DNA of 64,000 nt, taken from Desulfofustis limnaeus. Lineage in GTDB: Bacteria; Desulfobacterota; Desulfobulbia; Desulfobulbales; Desulfocapsaceae. Positions 34,017-43,028 of this stretch are shown in pieces. Made by a program: the position numbers and the translations under genes. The stretch spans positions 3,079,501-3,143,500 of the forward strand of contig NZ_AP025516.1 in the NCBI RefSeq assembly GCF_023169885.1. Direction: 5' to 3'. The notes below the pieces were generated by a model. The model did no database searches and was not told the origin of the DNA. It saw only the letters and a list, made by a program, of their open reading frames with translations. Each line of letters opens with the position of its first letter. Positions within the stretch are counted from its first letter, which is position 1.

Positions 34017-36925
34017 TTTTCCACTCTAAAGATCCAATTTTTCGTGTCACAGTAGGAGCGCATATCGCATTCTACGCAAAGTTTCTCTGGTCGCTCAGGA
34101 ATATTGAAGTCATGGCTCTCAATACTCCCGACAACCTCGTCAAAGGTTTGAATCGTTCTCTCTATGGAACCATCGTCCTTATTAAAGGAAATGTAGGGGT
34201 TGCCGGCCTCTTCGCTGGTATAATAGAGGTGTGTTTTGGTTACCTTTAGACCAGTACGCTCCTCTACCAAGTGCGCATACACCTCAAGCTGGCGCTGATA
34301 ACGTCGCAGCTTCTCGCGGTCCTTCTCCATGTCCGGCTTTTTCTCTGACTTAAAATCAACAATCTCTACAGTATCATCCTCGCCGGTAATCAAATCCACA
34401 CTCCCTTTTAAAATGTACTGATCCTTGACCAAGGAAATATCTACCTCAGCCTCAACAATCCGTGACCAGTCGCCTCTGTGGCGATCATAGTATCGTATTA
34501 CATGGCCGAGGGCTACCTTCCGGATCGGCTCAGCCAGGTAGACCCGCTCTCTTTTGGTGAGGTACTTGTAGTTGGTCTCAAACCAGGAACTGATCTGCTC
34601 ATGCGAGAGCTTTGCCTCGTCCCCACGTAGCACTGTCTTATGGATGTCTTCGATGGTCTGGTGGACTAGCGTGCCGAAAAGAATAGGACTCTTGCGGACC
34701 GGGCTGAACTCCAATTCCTTAAAAAAGAGGTATTGCTGGGCGCAGTTTTCAAAAAGAGAAAGATGGGAAGTAAAAGAATACTCTCGCTTGAGACGAACTT
34801 CCTTTATCTGGTCTAGGTTTAGAAAATGTGGAATGAACGCTGCATCCCGCCATGATGGTAGGGCATCATAATAATCTACGAAATGTTTAGATGGTGTTCT
34901 CCCCCGGCCAGAAACTTCCTGGCAGGTTAAGGCAAGTACATTCTGAGCTCTGGAGTAGGCTGTATAGTAGAGCCTCCAAAAATCATAATATTTCGTGTGT
35001 TCGATTGGCTCAAAAGGTGGCCGCGAAAGATAGTCCCGCTCCAAGATCTCGTCTAGGTCGGTGTACTGTTTTCTCGGAGTAGCATGAAGAGAACCAACCA
35101 TGACCACCGGAAATTCTAACCCCTTTGACTGGTGGATAGTAAGGAAAGAGACACAGTCACGGGGTGCATACTCTGAACTATCCTCATATTCATCAATCCC
35201 GCCCTCTTTTAAAAAGCGCAGAAAGGTGTTGAAGAGAGTCTTAACGTTCCCTTCGAGATAAGCCGGGTTCAACACGGAGATATGGTGGAGATATTCAAAT
35301 TTGACGAGCAATCTGGTAAGCATGGCCAGGTTACGAGCTGCCCGCTCATCGACCAACTGTCCGTTTTCATCCTCGCTTAAGAAGCGGCTGAACAAAGGAA
35401 ACCGGAGAAGACTATAGAAAAGACCCGTGAAGCCATAGTCTGTATTCTCTGTTAGCACGAAATGTTTTTTGGCCAAAGAACGCGCCCAGACCAGAAGGTC
35501 TTTGTTCTCCGGTTGACGCAATTCATGGACAAAAGGGGCAAAACACTCTTGATCGTAATAATCCCAAATAGCCAGGTGGGCACTATCCGACCACTTCCTA
35601 ATCTCAGGGAATTGGGGAAAAAGAAAGATAAGTGCTCCGAATATTAGGCGGACTTCTTCCCGATCAAAAAACATATTAGAGCGTGGAGAGTAGACCCCTA
35701 TTCCCCGCTCCTCAAGAGACCTAGCTAGAGAGACCACCCGATGGTGTTTGACCGAACGAAAGAGAAAGGCTACTTGGTTCCAATTAGTAATTATTCCTTC
35801 ACCTCGGAGATAGGTCAAAAAGTCATAAACCTCATTATGCCAGTTGCCATTAATACCCGAAGAGACCTTGAGAACTGTTGCAGTCTCTGGAAAATTCAGT
35901 GAATTATTCTCCTCTATAACCTTATCATAACGAAAGGTTTGCCCACCAAAAGTCCAGCCCTCCCGTTCCATCCAACGATTAAAATATCGGATAATGTCGG
36001 GATGTGAGCGGTAATTAATAGTGAGGTTGACCTGTTTACAGATCCCCCCACCGAATTGCTCTTTGAAAGTTAGTATGTTGCGAATAGATGCACCACGGAA
36101 ACGATATAACCCTTGATCATCGTCACCAACCACGCAAAGGTTTGGATTTTCACCGCAGAGGAGCTTAAGAAACATCTCTTGGATAGTATTTGTGTCCTGA
36201 TACTCATCCACCATCATGTATTTAATTTTGCCCCTGAGGTCTCGCAGCACCTCTGGGAAGTTCCGCAGCAGAAGTAAAGCCTCATATTGGATACCTGAAA
36301 AATCGAGAACATTATGTTCCTCTAGCTGATGGTGATAAAGTTGCAAACACTTCCCGAGAGCCTGCACCGCCCCATCATTGGCCTTTATCAGCCCAGCTGG
36401 ATCGAGGGCCTCTTCCGTCGCCTTATTCAACCACGTCACGAGAGACTCAGAGCGTTTCCAGCGGCTACTTCCTGGATCCCCAAGTATTACCTGGGCGTTG
36501 TCGATATCCCCGTATGGATCAAGATTCTGATAGAGAAAATACTGTTGATCAAACTGATCCATTAATGAAAAGCTACGCTGTAATCTCGTATATTCCCGAT
36601 GTTCTTCTATTAACCTGAGGCAGATGGAATGAAACGTCCCCAGATACATTTCATGAAGATTGAACCGAATACCAAGCTCCAGAAGGCGGTTAGAAACGCG
36701 CGTGGTGAGTTCTGCCGCAGCCTTTTCTGTAAACGTTACAACGAATAAGGACTCTGGTTCAGCCCCCTTTTCGATAATGAGATAAACCACTCTCTCGACA
36801 AGGGTGAAGGTTTTGCCGGAACCGGGGCCAGCAATAATCAGCAAAGGCCCTTCCGTTGCTTGAATAGCTTCAAGCTGCTGTTTGTTTGCCTTGGTCTGAA
36901 AAAGGTGCTTTGTCGAAGTTTTCAT
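34013..36925 (-). CDS. UvrD/Rep-family helicase with RecB-type Fe-S nuclease domain
   Basis: 970-residue superfamily 1A helicase from the ATG at 36925; the frame is open 183 nt further upstream but the P-loop region fits this start. Walker A GPGSGKT is at residues 33-39, motif II MVDEYQDTN, motif III VVGDDDQGLYRFRGA and motif V LTIHQSKGLEFPVV. The C-terminal ~230 residues form a RecB/AddB/Cas4-like PD-(D/E)XK nuclease: GSVDLI, IVDFKSEKK and QLEVYA. A cysteine before it (LSLFENCAQQYLF) plus three after (CVECDMRSYC) look like a 4Fe-4S cluster site. First gene of the operon with mod and res; TTGACA (36950-36955, minus strand) could be its -35. Confidence 0.85.
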   Translation of the reverse strand: MKTSTKHLFQTKANKQQLEAIQATEGPLLIIAGPGSGKTFTLVERVVYLIIEKGAEPESLFVVTFTEKAAAELTTRVSNRLLELGIRFNLHEMYLGTFHSICLRLIEEHREYTRLQRSFSLMDQFDQQYFLYQNLDPYGDIDNAQVILGDPGSSRWKRSESLVTWLNKATEEALDPAGLIKANDGAVQALGKCLQLYHHQLEEHNVLDFSGIQYEALLLLRNFPEVLRDLRGKIKYMMVDEYQDTNTIQEMFLKLLCGENPNLCVVGDDDQGLYRFRGASIRNILTFKEQFGGGICKQVNLTINYRSHPDIIRYFNRWMEREGWTFGGQTFRYDKVIEENNSLNFPETATVLKVSSGINGNWHNEVYDFLTYLRGEGIITNWNQVAFLFRSVKHHRVVSLARSLEERGIGVYSPRSNMFFDREEVRLIFGALIFLFPQFPEIRKWSDSAHLAIWDYYDQECFAPFVHELRQPENKDLLVWARSLAKKHFVLTENTDYGFTGLFYSLLRFPLFSRFLSEDENGQLVDERAARNLAMLTRLLVKFEYLHHISVLNPAYLEGNVKTLFNTFLRFLKEGGIDEYEDSSEYAPRDCVSFLTIHQSKGLEFPVVMVGSLHATPRKQYTDLDEILERDYLSRPPFEPIEHTKYYDFWRLYYTAYSRAQNVLALTCQEVSGRGRTPSKHFVDYYDALPSWRDAAFIPHFLNLDQIKEVRLKREYSFTSHLSLFENCAQQYLFFKELEFSPVRKSPILFGTLVHQTIEDIHKTVLRGDEAKLSHEQISSWFETNYKYLTKRERVYLAEPIRKVALGHVIRYYDRHRGDWSRIVEAEVDISLVKDQYILKGSVDLITGEDDTVEIVDFKSEKKPDMEKDREKLRRYQRQLEVYAHLVEERTGLKVTKTHLYYTSEEAGNPYISFNKDDGSIERTIQTFDEVVGSIESHDFNIPERPEKLCVECDMRSYCDTKNWIFRVEK

Positions 36926-37180
36926 AACATATTGAATGACTGAATTTTTTGTCAAATTCAAGAGTAAAAGAAACCTCCCAAGGGGAACAGCGGCTTTGAG
37001 TACATTTGAATATCTCTTTGTTGATGTGCAACCATTTTGAGATTGCATGGGACGGAGAGGTGTTGCTAAAGGGAAACTTGGTGGAAATAATTTCTTGGCC
37101 TCCGTCATCCCCGAATTTGTTCTGTATCCTCAAGTAAACAATGTAAACTTCAGAACTCTAACCCCTTTTTATAGCGGCTG

Positions 37181-37480
37181 TTAATCAGCCAGTTTCACGC
37201 AAGAATATGCTCCCGGTACATTCACTCTTGTGACCAGTCCTTTTGCCATCAGGCGGTTGAAAGACTTGCATATTGCTGCACGTGCTGCATGAATCCGAGA
37301 TTGCTCGCATGGTGCGACCCTGAACAGAAAACGTCCATTGTTACACGGAAGAGGTCGGAAGCCATAATAGCGATGCAAGACATCTGCATAGCTGACGACT
37401 ACTTGTTGTTGGGCAAGGTCAAGGATGGTTGACATCAGGGGGGACAAATTGGCTCCCTGTTGCTGCTCCTGTGTTGTCAT
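37181..37480 (-). CDS. Hypothetical protein, winged-helix-like
   Basis: 99 residues from the ATG at 37480, which follows the preceding gene's stop by 1 nt; the frame is open further upstream but overlaps that gene. The product has SYADVLHRYYGFRP in a helix-turn-helix-like context and ends with LMAKGLVTRVNVPGAYSCV, typical of a winged helix. A transcription-regulator or replication-accessory role is possible. It forms a pair with the upstream 128-residue protein gene. Confidence 0.55.
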   Translation of the reverse strand: MTTQEQQQGANLSPLMSTILDLAQQQVVVSYADVLHRYYGFRPLPCNNGRFLFRVAPCEQSRIHAARAAICKSFNRLMAKGLVTRVNVPGAYSCVKLAD

Positions 37481-37481
37481 A

Positions 37482-37868
37482 TCAAACACTTTCCTGGTTA
37501 AGCGAATTACACTTCTCGAATATCTGGTATTTTGGCAGCTGCTCAAGTTCTTCAAATGGATCAGGCGAAGCTTGCTCCAGGGCGTCGCCAAATGTTAGCC
37601 GCTGACAGTAGGCGGCATACACGACTCGATACCCACACTCCTTGGGGAGTTGATAGTCGATTATGGTGCCCGAGACTTTGACAGCTGTTCCCACAGGCAC
37701 GTGGAACGATCGATGCGCCCGCCACCCGTGCGCGACGACCGCAAAGAATTTTTCCATCGCCCGAATGATCAGTATCTGCTCCACGTCGTCTGCGTGAGCG
37801 TGATACTTTGCTACGATGGTCCCACCGAGTTTGACAATGCTTTCTTCCTTGATGGTTGGTCTGCTCAT
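37482..37868 (-). CDS. Hypothetical island protein
   Basis: 128-residue protein starting behind AGGGAG. It contains VKLGGTIVAKYHAHADDVEQ and GTAVKVSGTIIDYQLPKECG, which suggest a beta-rich fold, but no family is recognised. It is directly followed by the 99-residue gene, so the two are probably co-transcribed. About 210 bp without a gene separate it from the next gene upstream. Confidence 0.55.
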   Translation of the reverse strand: MSRPTIKEESIVKLGGTIVAKYHAHADDVEQILIIRAMEKFFAVVAHGWRAHRSFHVPVGTAVKVSGTIIDYQLPKECGYRVVYAAYCQRLTFGDALEQASPDPFEELEQLPKYQIFEKCNSLNQESV

Positions 37869-38079
37869 GGTCTCCCTATAGGCACATAGTATGGCTATAC
37901 ATGAAATACACGTAGGCCAGAGGGGGTTAGGTCAGTTTTATCGATCCGACAACTTCTGCCCTTTCCCAAAGGGGTTTGATGCGTTTTTTTGGTACGTAGC
38001 TTGACGGGGGTTAATTCGGGAAGTTTTCAATTTTGACACGTAGCCCTGCGTGTAAAGCTTACACTTAAGGCAGCCCCCC

Positions 38080-38574
38080 TTATTTTTTTCTGTCACTTGT
38101 ATAAAATACCCCCGACTTCGGTTGGCAGAATCCTTTTTCTCTGGTCATTCCTTTCTTGGTAAAACACGCCGGGTCTCCCACCTTCCATCGCTTCCAGCTG
38201 TCTTCAAGCTGGTATATGCTCTGATCCCCCGGACCATTTCCGCCCTGATGCACGATGCTGAGGAATCCGACTGCCATGAATTTCTTGAATGCCCGCCGTA
38301 TCGTATCAGCGTTATGTGAAGGCATGGACATCTTCCACGCCGGGCCATTGAAGAAATCCTGAATGGCAATCGTAGGAACTTTGAGACTGTTTTTATTTTG
38401 TACCCTTGTGTAATCATAACGTCCTCTTGTATCCTTTCCGTACTTTCTGAGCGTCAAGATGAATAGCCAAATATCTTTGTGAGCACTACTCAGCGATCGG
38501 AAAGCATCCGAGTGCAGCAGCTCTTTCGTTAACCATGTGCCGGGCTCACTACCACTGTTTCGCTTTTTTGCCAT
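38080..38574 (-). CDS. Hypothetical protein, putative wHTH replication/regulatory protein
   Basis: 164 residues from the ATG at 38574, which has AAGGAGG 8 nt upstream. The segment TWLTKELLHSDAFRSLSSAH resembles the start of winged-helix replication-accessory proteins in small islands, and ADTIRRAFKKFMAVGFLSIV looks like a second recognition helix. The C-terminal part is rich in Lys and Gly. Function is not established. It lies 120 bp downstream of a conserved Cys-containing small gene. Confidence 0.55.
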   Translation of the reverse strand: MAKKRNSGSEPGTWLTKELLHSDAFRSLSSAHKDIWLFILTLRKYGKDTRGRYDYTRVQNKNSLKVPTIAIQDFFNGPAWKMSMPSHNADTIRRAFKKFMAVGFLSIVHQGGNGPGDQSIYQLEDSWKRWKVGDPACFTKKGMTREKGFCQPKSGVFYTSDRKK

Positions 38575-38694
38575 CTCACCCCTCCTTGCCGCCGACATGA
38601 TGGGTGCCGCCTGAGGGGGTGAGGCTGCATCTTTTCACGAGTTCCCACACTCGCGCCCATCATGTTAGCAATTCATAGTAATTTTCCGTGGTGA

Positions 38695-38958
38695 TTACCT
38701 ATACGGTCGATGTCGGTACAACGCACAGGCCGGACTCGTGCAGGTGCGGATCAGCTCTCGCCAACCGGCGTTGGGAAGTTCTTCCTCCGTCCCGCCGTAG
38801 CATTGATAGCACATGGCTGCGATCGCTTTGACCTTGCTCCCCGGATGGGCGTTCGCCCGGCGGATGAGATTGTGCTCCTGCAGAATCTTCTCACCGGCAG
38901 ATTTCATCTGTGACCGTCGTTGCCGTGCTTTTTTCATCCGTGTTTCTGTCAAATTCAT
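38695..38958 (-). CDS. Conserved small Cys-motif island protein
   Basis: 87-residue basic protein. The C-terminal half has MCYQCYGGTEE and IRTCTSPACALYRHRPYR, four cysteines arranged CxxC plus CxxxxxC-like, probably a zinc-binding knuckle. This pattern recurs in proteobacterial integrative islands next to excisionase-like genes, from my general knowledge; its role is not known. GAGGGTGAAACA precedes the ATG. Confidence 0.65.
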   Translation of the reverse strand: MNLTETRMKKARQRRSQMKSAGEKILQEHNLIRRANAHPGSKVKAIAAMCYQCYGGTEEELPNAGWRELIRTCTSPACALYRHRPYR

Positions 38959-39171
38959 TGTTTCACCCTCAAAATTTGAACGATTGGAGGGGAGAGTGAC
39001 TAATCGCCCCTCACCGGCTATAACGTCGTTTTTTCACGCCGCTCGTCTTGAAGATTTCACCGCAGCGACGAAGCAGATAGGAAGGCCAGTATCTCAAACT
39101 CGTCATGCCATTGATGGCCAATATGATTTCCTGAATCATTACAGCACCTCTCAATTACGTGGACTAGTCCA

Positions 39172-39543
39172 TTAAATTGCGATACCGACAGATTCAATCG
39201 CCTTGATTCTACCTCCGGCTCTTTGATTCCTCTGAGTGTCAGGTGCTGTCAGATTGTCAATTGCTTTGCGCTCGACAAAGTCGTTGAGCCATTCTCGTTT
39301 GAAACGGACGAGACTTCCGAGCTTGCTATATTTCGGAGCCGTCCCGTCCGTTATCCATTTGGAAAGAGTGCATGGTTGTATGCCGAGAAACGCAGCGGCC
39401 TTATCTTTATCCAACAACTGGTCGGCGGTCGCGGATGCTAGTTCATCTCGTACCGCCGTGATGATTTTTTCCTGAAGAACCTCAATCGCCTCACCGAAGA
39501 CACTACGTAACTGATCTGAAATAATAGAATTATCTATAGTCAT
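39172..39543 (-). CDS. Excisionase-like helix-turn-helix protein
   Basis: 123 residues from the ATG at 39543; an upstream in-frame GTG lies inside the ribosome-binding site AGGAG and is less likely. The central region DKDKAAAFLGIQPCTLSKWI followed by RFKREWLNDFVERKAI is the MerR/HTH_17 excisionase signature. It probably controls excision direction of the island or regulates the small genes downstream on the same strand. Unlike many P4-type islands, the integrase gene is 19 kb away at the other end. Confidence 0.7.
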   Translation of the reverse strand: MTIDNSIISDQLRSVFGEAIEVLQEKIITAVRDELASATADQLLDKDKAAAFLGIQPCTLSKWITDGTAPKYSKLGSLVRFKREWLNDFVERKAIDNLTAPDTQRNQRAGGRIKAIESVGIAI

Positions 39544-40289
39544 CAAAAAAGTGCTCCTCACCGGAATACCTCCGGTGTCGTCTCAAAAGGGAATCGAGAG
39601 AAACCGTTGAACAGGCGCTATCGGTTCAAAAAATGAATCGCACGCCGGGCTCTTCTACTGCGTGACTGCCGGGTAATGGTTACGACGGTGCTGTGATGTT
39701 CACAATGCAATCCTCCTGGTTCAGGATGAAAGCACCATGAGAGGGGGTGTCAAGGTATTCGCGTTTTACAATAAGTAAAATCTGTACTTGACGAATGCGT
39801 CCTCGGGGGTGTAGGTTGAACGCATAGAGTCCCTCTCATGGGGCTTGTGACATGAACCCCTCTTCCCAGTCGCGCGTCGCCAAACGTTGAATGGGATTGG
39901 GGTTCTGTTGTTTTTAAAAAATGACTACAAAAAGAGAAAAATATCAATAAAATAATGGGGTAACTCGGTTTTTCCATTGGTGTATCAGTCCGATACCAAG
40001 ACGACGGCATGACTTCTACTCATTTTGATCGCCCCGACCTCGCTTGTTCACTCTCAAAAAACAAAAAAAGTCAGCACGATATCGATTTTCCTATCAGTCC
40101 TTCTCGTCGTTGTCGTTCCTGAATAGGAACCCATCCTTGCCCAATAGGAGCACCCCAGCCTTTAAAGACCTATCAGCCATTATACCATATTTCCTAACAA
40201 ATGAAGTATATTTTTCTATATGATTTGATTTACTTCAACAGATAATGACGTGAAGCGAACCCATTTAAAAGAGACGAGCCCCCAACTCC
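39544..40289. other. Non-coding right end of the island
   Basis: About 745 bp without a believable gene. It contains short inverted repeats such as TTTTAC/GTAAAA at about 39766-39782 and ATGGGGCTTG/CATGAACCCC near 39838-39860, and CCTATCAG twice (about 40092 and 40169). It may hold the excisionase promoter and protein-binding sites for excision or replication, but no origin can be asserted. Confidence 0.35.
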
Positions 40290-40315
40290 GCAATTCATAG
40301 AACCGGCATAGAACC
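40290..40315 (+). repeat. Candidate integrase arm-type site, right
   Basis: 26-bp match (one mismatch) to 19323-19348, including the full CATAGAACCGGCATAGAACC. It is 48 bp inside the right attachment site. Confidence 0.6.
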
Positions 40316-40318
40316 AAC

Positions 40319-40355
40319 AAAAAAAGCGGCTACAGGTCGAAACCAGTAACCACTT
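40319..40355 (-). terminator. Island-supplied terminator for tRNA-Arg
   Basis: On the minus strand: a 13-bp stem (one mismatch, two G-T pairs) formed by AAGTGGTTACTGG and CCTGTAGCCGCTT with loop TTTCGA, followed by a run of seven T. It lies 8 nt after the tRNA-Arg 3' end and so replaces the terminator that integration moved away. Confidence 0.75.
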
Positions 40356-40363
40356 GATATTTA

Positions 40364-40440
<77 letters not shown>

Positions 40441-40567
40441 TTGGGGTGGGGGGTGTGGACGATGCGACGATGCACGACTGATGCGGCGCTCCTCCAGGCG
40501 CGCTATTTTACTAGACGGAGGCTAAAAAGCAATCGCAATTTGTGCCAGGCACGAGGGAGGAACAGCC

Positions 40568-42910
40568 CTATTGTTCCTCCGTCTCCGTGACCCGTTTCCA
40601 CACCGGGCCGTTGGCCGTATCAATGACGGCGATGCCGCGCTCCGCCAGTTCATTGCGGGCCCGGTCGGCAGTCTGCCAGTCTTTTTCCACCCGGGCCTTT
40701 TCGCGTAGTTGAATGAGCGCATCGATCTCCGGCTCGAGCGGACAGCCTTTGAGCTTAAAGATCTTCAGGACCTGATTGAGCTGGTCGAGCTTCTCGATGA
40801 TATAGCTTTTCTGGTCCCGGTCCAGATGGTTGATCTGCAGGATCGGATTGACCTTCTTAATAAAATTATAGATGGCAGCCATGGCCAGGGAGACGTTGAG
40901 GTCGTCATCCATGGCGGCGAAGAACTGCTCTTCGAGGGCGGAGACATAGGCAGTCACTTCCGGATGGGGGCGTCCAGGAGGCAGACAGAGCAACTTGCAG
41001 GTGAAGTCATCCAGCCGTTTCAGGGCGGTCCTGACATTCTCCAGCCGCTTGAGGGAAAAATGGATCGGCTTGCGGTACTGCACCGAGATCAGCATGAAGC
41101 GAACCTCCCGGCCGGTGAAGCCGCGGGCCAGCAGGTCCTTGAGGGTGACCACGTTGTTGTTTTCGGGGGACATCTTTTTGCCATCCACCAACAGCAGCTC
41201 AGAGTGCAGCCAATAGCGGGCCAGCGGTTTACCGGTCAGAGCCTCGGCGATGGCGATCTCGTTCTCGTGGTGGGGGAACATCAGGTCCCGGCTCGAGGTA
41301 TGGATGTCGAGCGTCTCGCCGAGATAACCGGTGGACATGGCCGAACACTCGATATGCCAACTCGGCCGGACGTTACCCCAATCGGTCTCGAAAAAAATGC
41401 CCTTCTTCAGTTCAGACAGAGTCGATCGTTTGAGCAGCGTGAAATCGCGAGGGTTGTCCTTTTCGTAGTTATCCAGATCAACGGTGCGCCCCACCTGTAT
41501 TTTGGACAAATCGATACCGGAGAGCTTGCCGTAGCGGGGAAACTTGGAGATATCGAAATAGATGGAGCCGTGCTTCTCGTAGGCGAACCCCTTGTGGATC
41601 AGCTGATGGCTGATGTCGATCATGTCCTGCACATGCTCAGAGGCCTTCGGGTAGCCATTGGCTCGACGCACCCCGAGGGTATCGATATCGGACAGGAAAC
41701 TATCGATATACCGTTCCGTAAATTCCTTGAGCCCCAGACCGGTCTCCTCCGCCCCGGCGATGGTGTTGTCGTCGAGATCGGTAAAATTCATGTAAGAGGC
41801 GACCTCATGGCCGCGGGCCTCGAGATAGCGTACGATCAGGTCCGCGACCACAAAGCGGCGGCACAATGACAGACTGGCCGGCTGATAGGCGGTCGGACCG
41901 CAGGAATAGAAGGTGACCCGTTCCTTGCTGGCCGGCACGAAGGGCTCCTTCTTCTTGGTCATGGTATTGAAAAAGCGCAGCCGCGGTTTCTTGCCCTCGG
42001 CCGGCGGCTCCTTGGGGGTGAACAGCGGCGTGCTCAGATAACGCTCGCCACCGTCCGGCAGCATGGCCACTATCAGTCCTTCCGAAAGTGTCTCGGCGAG
42101 TTGCAGTGCTGCATACATGGCCGCACCGCTGCTCATGCCGACGAATATGCCCTCCTGCCGCGCCAGTTTCCGGGCCGTAATGAAGGCGTCGTCGTCGTCG
42201 ATGGTGACGATCGAGGCCGGTACCGACTTGTCAAAGATCCCCGGCCGATATGACTCCTTCATGTTTTTCAGGCCCTGAATCTTGTGGCCGAGGTGCGGCT
42301 CCACCGCCACCACCTCTACCTGCGGCTGGAACTCCCGGAACCAGGCGCTCAGGCCCATTACGGTGCCGGATGTCCCGAGGGTGGCCACTACGTGGGTGAC
42401 CCGTCCGTCGGTCTGCTCCCAGATCTCCGGTGCGGTCTGGTCGTAATGGGAGCGCCAGTTAGCCTCGTTGTTGTATTGATCGGTGAGGAAATAGCGTTGC
42501 GGGTACTCCCGGGCCAGAGCGTAGGCCTTTTCGATGGCCCCGTCGGTCGCTCGGGCTGCCGGCGTCAACAGGATCTCGGCCCCGTAAGCCTGCATGATGC
42601 GGCGCCGCTCGATGGATGCCGATTCCGGCATCACCAGCATGCAACGATAGCCCTTGGCGGCGCAAACCATGGCCAGACCGATCCCGGTATTGCCGCTGGT
42701 GGCTTCAAGTACGATCTTGTCTCTGGTCAATTCACCGGATCGCTCACCGGCCTCGATCATCGAAAGGGAGATACGTTCCTTGATGGAGCCGCCCGGATTG
42801 CGGGATTCAAGCTTGGCAGCGACGGTCACCGCCGGATTCGGGTTGAGTCGATTGATCCGGACTAGCGGGGTATTGCCAATGGATTCGAGTATCGTGTTAT
42901 AGATCATCAC
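40568..42910 (-). CDS. Cysteine synthase/cysteinyl-tRNA synthetase-like fusion
   Basis: 780-residue fusion. Residues 1-300 are a PLP-dependent cysteine synthase: GGSIKERI with the PLP lysine K44, TSGNTG at 71-76 and LGTSGTVMG. Residues from about 317 are a CysRS-like domain starting YSCGPTAY. The zinc ligands C337, C522 (WHIECSAM), H547 and E551 (HHENE) are kept with normal spacing. The HIGH motif is replaced by SLSL (346-349) and KMSKS by KMSPE (579-583), so tRNA charging as in normal CysRS is doubtful. The C-terminal ~150 residues with AMDDDLNVSLAMAAIYNF are also CysRS-like. The start could be either of two adjacent ATGs. Confidence 0.88.
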   Translation of the reverse strand: MMIYNTILESIGNTPLVRINRLNPNPAVTVAAKLESRNPGGSIKERISLSMIEAGERSGELTRDKIVLEATSGNTGIGLAMVCAAKGYRCMLVMPESASIERRRIMQAYGAEILLTPAARATDGAIEKAYALAREYPQRYFLTDQYNNEANWRSHYDQTAPEIWEQTDGRVTHVVATLGTSGTVMGLSAWFREFQPQVEVVAVEPHLGHKIQGLKNMKESYRPGIFDKSVPASIVTIDDDDAFITARKLARQEGIFVGMSSGAAMYAALQLAETLSEGLIVAMLPDGGERYLSTPLFTPKEPPAEGKKPRLRFFNTMTKKKEPFVPASKERVTFYSCGPTAYQPASLSLCRRFVVADLIVRYLEARGHEVASYMNFTDLDDNTIAGAEETGLGLKEFTERYIDSFLSDIDTLGVRRANGYPKASEHVQDMIDISHQLIHKGFAYEKHGSIYFDISKFPRYGKLSGIDLSKIQVGRTVDLDNYEKDNPRDFTLLKRSTLSELKKGIFFETDWGNVRPSWHIECSAMSTGYLGETLDIHTSSRDLMFPHHENEIAIAEALTGKPLARYWLHSELLLVDGKKMSPENNNVVTLKDLLARGFTGREVRFMLISVQYRKPIHFSLKRLENVRTALKRLDDFTCKLLCLPPGRPHPEVTAYVSALEEQFFAAMDDDLNVSLAMAAIYNFIKKVNPILQINHLDRDQKSYIIEKLDQLNQVLKIFKLKGCPLEPEIDALIQLREKARVEKDWQTADRARNELAERGIAVIDTANGPVWKRVTETEEQ

Positions 42911-43028
42911 CGTACCAGTTTTCCGATCGTCAGAGAGAACAGCGACGGTTTTGCCGCCGCCCCGATCAGAAAGTACTCCCTTTCACCGGGCGGTCAAGCA
43001 CTTTTGCCATGAACACGGAGCCGGTAGG

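Noticed and set aside
39750-40010. 86-codon minus-strand ORF at the island's right end
   Set aside because: No ribosome-binding site, unlikely composition and no recognisable family; it lies in a repeat-containing gap.
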